A stretch of 64,000 bases of DNA from JANQPD01 sp963715655 (GTDB taxonomy: Bacteria > Bacteroidota > Bacteroidia > Flavobacteriales > Schleiferiaceae): contig OY970262.1 of assembly GCA_963715655.1 (NCBI GenBank), forward strand, positions 3,596,001 through 3,660,000, given 5' to 3'. Shown here in pieces: positions 60,653 to 64,000 of the stretch; the first letter of the stretch is position 1; every line of letters starts with the position of its first letter. The notes beneath the pieces were generated by a model. It did no database searches. It was given only the letters and a program-made list of their open reading frames with translations, and was not told the DNA's origin. A program made the position numbers and the translations under genes.

Positions 60653-60777
60653 AGGCGTGAAGGTAAGAAAGAAATTTAATGGAAAAGCTTACGTCAGTCA
60701 TCAATGCATTAGAGGTTATGTATGATTTTTAGTGCCAATTTCACGGAAAGCTGCCTTCACAAACTTCAAATAACTAC

Positions 60778-62082
60778 TCAAAGCTTTTTGCGATATAACT
60801 TAAACCGACTGAAATCTCCATCATCACGATCTAAAAAATAAACTACTCCATTTCGCACCTTTAAGCTTGTAGGAAAATCATGATTTTTAATACTTATTTC
60901 CTTTTCTATGCTGAAATCTACATTAGAAAGTAAACCTAAACGGTGCTGCCCACCCTTTGCAAAAACCGCATAATAATTGCTGCTAAAGGCATCTTTGAGA
61001 ATTAGTTTTTTAAAATCGGCAAGGTGATGATAATGTATGTGAAAAGACTGAACAACAGCTCCTTCCAGATTTAAGCGTTGTACTGAATCCTGTAAATGAT
61101 TGAACAATAAAGCACCATCTGCAGAAGCGAATAATGGATTGTAAATAGGCGTTGCCATAGTATGTTTGAACCACGCCATCCGCTCAAAACCATCTTTAAA
61201 ACGATCCATTTGAACTAAACTAGAAGTCATAGGACCGTTTTCTTCTAAAAGTTGTTGTGCTAGCTGACCATATTCGTTTATTGATGCTGCATCCTCATAA
61301 TCAACTAATTGCTTTATTTTTTTACTTGCTCCTCCATTTTTAGAACTTTGATATATTTCTAGTAATTGGTTGTTGTATTTATAAAAATTATAATATAACG
61401 CATGGGTGTTTGATGCAATGCAGGGCGTTATGCTTTGATTATAAAAAGCAGCGTTAAGTGCGCCAATAATTTGTATTTGACCATTAGCAAAACTGAGGGC
61501 AAAAACACTGTCTTTAGTAAGCATATAATGCTGATTAAGGCAATCTGTAGTTAAGCCCTCGCTATTTTGAGTAAGCACTAATTGGGCAAGTGAATCCTGC
61601 GCGCTATTCATTAAAACTAACTTGTGTGTTTGCTTATTTTTTAAAAGCAGAAGTATGTGTTCATTCACAAAAGTAAAGTCGAGCACTGAAAAACCGGGAT
61701 GGATAAAAAAGTCTTCAAACGCCTTGCCTACAACTGTTACGGTTTCAAGCTGTGCCTTTTGTACGCTTAATTTTACGTTTCTTACAATAGATTTTTGCTT
61801 ATTGAAATCTGCTTCGTTTATTATAAAGTAATAGGTTTTGTACCCAATAAAACTTACTTCTAGGTAGGCTGGAAAATTAGTAATGGGTAAGGTGAAATTT
61901 CCACGTGCATCAGCCGTAGTGCCGCTAGAATTGTTTTGATACAAAATGCTAGCGCCCGGCATAGGCGCGCCATTTTCATCTTGTATTTGTCCACTAACCG
62001 TAAATGTATTTTGACACCACAACGCGTTGCAGCACAACATACTTATAATTAACGTAGCAAACAGTTTCACAATAAATTGCAA
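60778..62082 (-). CDS. Secreted CarboxypepD_reg-like protein with propeller-like C-terminus
   Basis: 434 residues. A signal peptide (to about residue 23) is followed by a carboxypeptidase-regulatory-like beta-sandwich (FTVSGQIQDENGAPMPGASI, then GTTADARGNFTLPI and LEVSFIGYKTYYF), the domain that opens many Bacteroidota outer-membrane proteins. The rest (about 125-434) consists of repeated short strands such as HKLVLMNSAQDSLAQLVL and HRLGLLSNVDFSIEKEI, consistent with a beta-propeller-like sensor or binding domain (6-bladed NHL-like type). No membrane barrel follows, so it is not a SusC protein. Function unknown. Confidence 0.72.
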   Translation of the reverse strand: MQFIVKLFATLIISMLCCNALWCQNTFTVSGQIQDENGAPMPGASILYQNNSSGTTADARGNFTLPITNFPAYLEVSFIGYKTYYFIINEADFNKQKSIVRNVKLSVQKAQLETVTVVGKAFEDFFIHPGFSVLDFTFVNEHILLLLKNKQTHKLVLMNSAQDSLAQLVLTQNSEGLTTDCLNQHYMLTKDSVFALSFANGQIQIIGALNAAFYNQSITPCIASNTHALYYNFYKYNNQLLEIYQSSKNGGASKKIKQLVDYEDAASINEYGQLAQQLLEENGPMTSSLVQMDRFKDGFERMAWFKHTMATPIYNPLFASADGALLFNHLQDSVQRLNLEGAVVQSFHIHYHHLADFKKLILKDAFSSNYYAVFAKGGQHRLGLLSNVDFSIEKEISIKNHDFPTSLKVRNGVVYFLDRDDGDFSRFKLYRKKL

Positions 62083-62437
62083 TTTTATATTAGAAGCGTA
62101 AAGTAGTAAAAGGTTGCTTGTTTTCTTGGGTTTTTATTTGGTGGGTTTAGCGAAGATAAACTGTTGGTTTTAGGGATGAAGCGGATAATCAAGGATTTTA
62201 ACAGCAGGTTCAAGCAAAGTCGTGAAGATTTAAAGCCCAAAAGAAGCGGCAAAAGACATTTAATCTTTAACTTTTGTAACCTAAAAATTGCAAACTGTAT
62301 TTTCTCTCTGTGCAACCTCTGAGTTCTCTGTGCAATAACTTCAAAAGCAGTCTCTGAGCTGAAACCCGCCCAGTGTAGCTAATTGCCAACTGCCAACTTG
62401 CATTTTTTTGCCTTTCTCTGCACTTCTGCGCTAAAGC
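62083..62437. other. Gap of about 355 bases with short low-complexity repeats
   Basis: No credible gene; a 76-codon frame on the minus strand is rejected. Short degenerate repeats are present: CTCTGTGCAA...CTCTGTGCAA near 62308-62336, and a heptamer-like CCAACTGCCAAC near 62387-62398. These resemble, on a small scale, the heptamer array upstream of ileS. Confidence 0.5.
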
Positions 62438-64000
62438 CTATTCTAATTCACTCAACTCCAACCACCTTAATTCAGCTTCTTCTAACTCATTTTGCAACTT
62501 TTCGCTTTCGCTTGATAGTTCCATTAGCTTTTCAGCATCATCGGCAGCAGCCGTAAATGCAGCAGCAAACGCTTCTTTTTTGGCTTCTAGTTCGGGTAAT
62601 TTTTTGTTGAGTTCGTCTAACTCCAAGCGTTCAGCATAGGTTAGTTTCTTCTTAATCTCTTCCTTTTTTGCTTCCTCTTTTGGTTTTTGCGCAGTAGGTT
62701 TTACCAAGCTTTTTTCACGCAGCTTTTCGGTGGCTTCTTCGTTCGCTTTCGCGATACGGTATTCCGTATAATTTCCATTAAAATCACGTAAGTGGCCATT
62801 GCCTTCAAACACAAAAAGATGTTGTGTTAGCTTATCCATAAAATAACGATCATGCGTTACAATAAGCAAGCAGCCACCAAACTCCATCAGAAAATCTTCC
62901 AATACATTTAGAGTAAGAATATCCAAATCATTGGTAGGCTCATCTAAAATTAAAAAGTTGGGGTTTTCCATTAAAATGGTACACAAATACAACCTGCGTT
63001 TTTCGCCACCACTCAGCTTTCTTACAAAGCTATATTGCTGATCGCCTGTAAACATAAACCTCTCTAACATTTGGCTAGCAGTAATATTGCGCCCTTTTTT
63101 ACCAACGGGAATGTATTCAGCAATGTCTTTAATTACATCAATTACACGTTTATCATCAGCCAACTGAATACCGCTTTGTGTATAAAAACCAAACTTTACC
63201 GTTTCACCAGTTATAATTTTGCCTCCTGTGGGTTCTTCACTACCAGTTATAAGCTTCAAAAAAGTAGATTTCCCTGCTCCATTGGCGCCAACTATACCAA
63301 TGCGCTCGCCTCGTTTAAACGTGTAATCAAAACCATCTAAAATTACTTTATCGCCAAAGCTTTTCTTTACGCGGTGTAGCTCTAAGATTTTGCTCCCTAA
63401 GCGCTCCATTTTTATGTCAAGCGCAAGCTCATCTTGACGTAAATCTTTACCGGCTTCTTTCTTTAAATCGTGAAAAGCATCTACCCTAGCCTTACTTTTA
63501 GTGCCGCGCGCTTTTGGCTGGCGTCTTATCCATTCTAATTCCTTACGCATAAGGTTTTTAGCCTTGCCTACGTTAGTGCCTTCTACTTCTTGGCGCTCTG
63601 CTTTTCGATTTAAAAAATCAGAATAATTACCCGGATGTTGGTATAATTTTTCGTCTTCCAACTCTAAAATGGTATCGCAAATATTTTCTAAAAAATAACG
63701 GTCGTGCGTAATCATGAGCAATGTAAGGCCTTGGCGGGAAAGAAATTCCTCTAACCACTCAATCATATCTAAATCAAGGTGGTTGGTAGGCTCATCTAAA
63801 ATCAATAAATCTGGTGTGGCAAGCAGTGTTTTGGCCAAAGCCACACGCTTTTTTTGTCCACCGCTAAGCGTTCCCGTTTTCACGGAAGTGTCCTGCAAAC
63901 CCAACTTACCCAAAACCTGTTTTATGGTAGCTTCAAAATCCCATGCCAGCAACCTGTCCATTTCATCAAACGCACGTTGGTAAGCATCCGCATCTTCCAT
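62438..64000 (-). CDS. uup: ABC-F family ATPase, Uup-like (N-terminus outside window)
   Basis: At least 520 residues of a cytosolic duplicated ABC ATPase without membrane domains. Visible in order: the first signature and Walker B (LSGGQKKRVALAK, LLILDEPTNHLDLD), the linker with RRQPKARGTKSKARV, the second nucleotide-binding domain (Walker A GANGAGKST, LSGGEKRRLYL, LILDEPTNDLDI), and a C-terminal Lys/Glu coiled coil (about 420-520). That coiled-coil tail and linker match Uup, which acts on ribosomes/DNA stability. The first Walker A lies beyond the right edge; the methionine at position 64000 is internal and not the true start. Confidence 0.9.
   Translation of the reverse strand: MEDADAYQRAFDEMDRLLAWDFEATIKQVLGKLGLQDTSVKTGTLSGGQKKRVALAKTLLATPDLLILDEPTNHLDLDMIEWLEEFLSRQGLTLLMITHDRYFLENICDTILELEDEKLYQHPGNYSDFLNRKAERQEVEGTNVGKAKNLMRKELEWIRRQPKARGTKSKARVDAFHDLKKEAGKDLRQDELALDIKMERLGSKILELHRVKKSFGDKVILDGFDYTFKRGERIGIVGANGAGKSTFLKLITGSEEPTGGKIITGETVKFGFYTQSGIQLADDKRVIDVIKDIAEYIPVGKKGRNITASQMLERFMFTGDQQYSFVRKLSGGEKRRLYLCTILMENPNFLILDEPTNDLDILTLNVLEDFLMEFGGCLLIVTHDRYFMDKLTQHLFVFEGNGHLRDFNGNYTEYRIAKANEEATEKLREKSLVKPTAQKPKEEAKKEEIKKKLTYAERLELDELNKKLPELEAKKEAFAAAFTAAADDAEKLMELSSESEKLQNELEEAELRWLELSELE

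Noticed and set aside
62085..62315. 76-codon minus-strand open frame
   Set aside because: Composition is not protein-like (Leu/Lys/Ser runs), no ribosome site, and no recognisable domain.

Overview
This 64-kb window is from a Bacteroidota chromosome, most likely Flavobacteriales. The main indicators are: several secreted proteins with type IX secretion (T9SS) type A C-terminal sorting domains; SprB-type, HYR and fibronectin-III modules in one giant surface protein; OmpA-family proteins; a zinc-less DksA-like protein; PorT-like and CarboxypepD_reg-like proteins; and AT-rich intergenic DNA. Most genes lie on the minus strand. No rRNA, prophage or CRISPR array is visible.

Layout. 1-18.4 kb: start of a beta-helix exoprotein, a stand-alone ATP-dependent DNA ligase, two OmpA-domain proteins converging on one shared terminator, and a 4396-residue T9SS-secreted repeat protein co-transcribed with the second OmpA protein. 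18.8-31 kb: small secreted proteins in a MarR/RidA/DOMON cluster, two tandem PhyH-like dioxygenases, a long amidophosphoribosyltransferase, an ACMSD-like decarboxylase, a PadR/membrane-protein pair, an Asp/Glu-racemase-like protein, a T9SS protein and LipB. 31-39.4 kb: sugar-phosphate isomerase, LspA, DksA-like protein, IleS and TruA. This stretch holds the most unusual DNA. An in-frame DUF559 nuclease domain flanked by 78-bp palindromic repeats sits inside ileS, and a 1.1-kb array built on heptamers separates truA from ileS. 39.4-43.4 kb: three copies of a ~180-bp REP-like/terminator repeat around two secreted proteins, a Fic protein with operator-like inverted repeats, and tRNA-Ala(GGC). 43.4-54.7 kb: a coupled trio (sterol desaturase, aspartic protease, four-domain CBM48-like protein), MarC, RmuC, a serine hydrolase, membrane proteins, a JmjC/cupin-like protein and a 2-aminomuconate-semialdehyde-dehydrogenase-like enzyme. 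54.7-59 kb: an accessory strip of small secreted proteins separated by imperfect palindromes and interrupted by an IS110-family element with a possible bridge-RNA region. 59-64 kb: SDR protein, MacB/LolD-type ATPase, a CarboxypepD_reg-like protein and the C-terminal part of an Uup-like ABC-F ATPase.

Functional links. The ACMSD-like and aminomuconate-semialdehyde-dehydrogenase-like enzymes would act in succession in tryptophan/kynurenine catabolism. The giant protein and its OmpA partner look like a surface adhesin unit. The strongest candidate for an undescribed system is the palindrome-DUF559 cassette in ileS. Every segment of it is a multiple of three bases, so an essential gene stays in frame while carrying a nuclease domain. 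All assignments come from reading the sequence; no database search was run.
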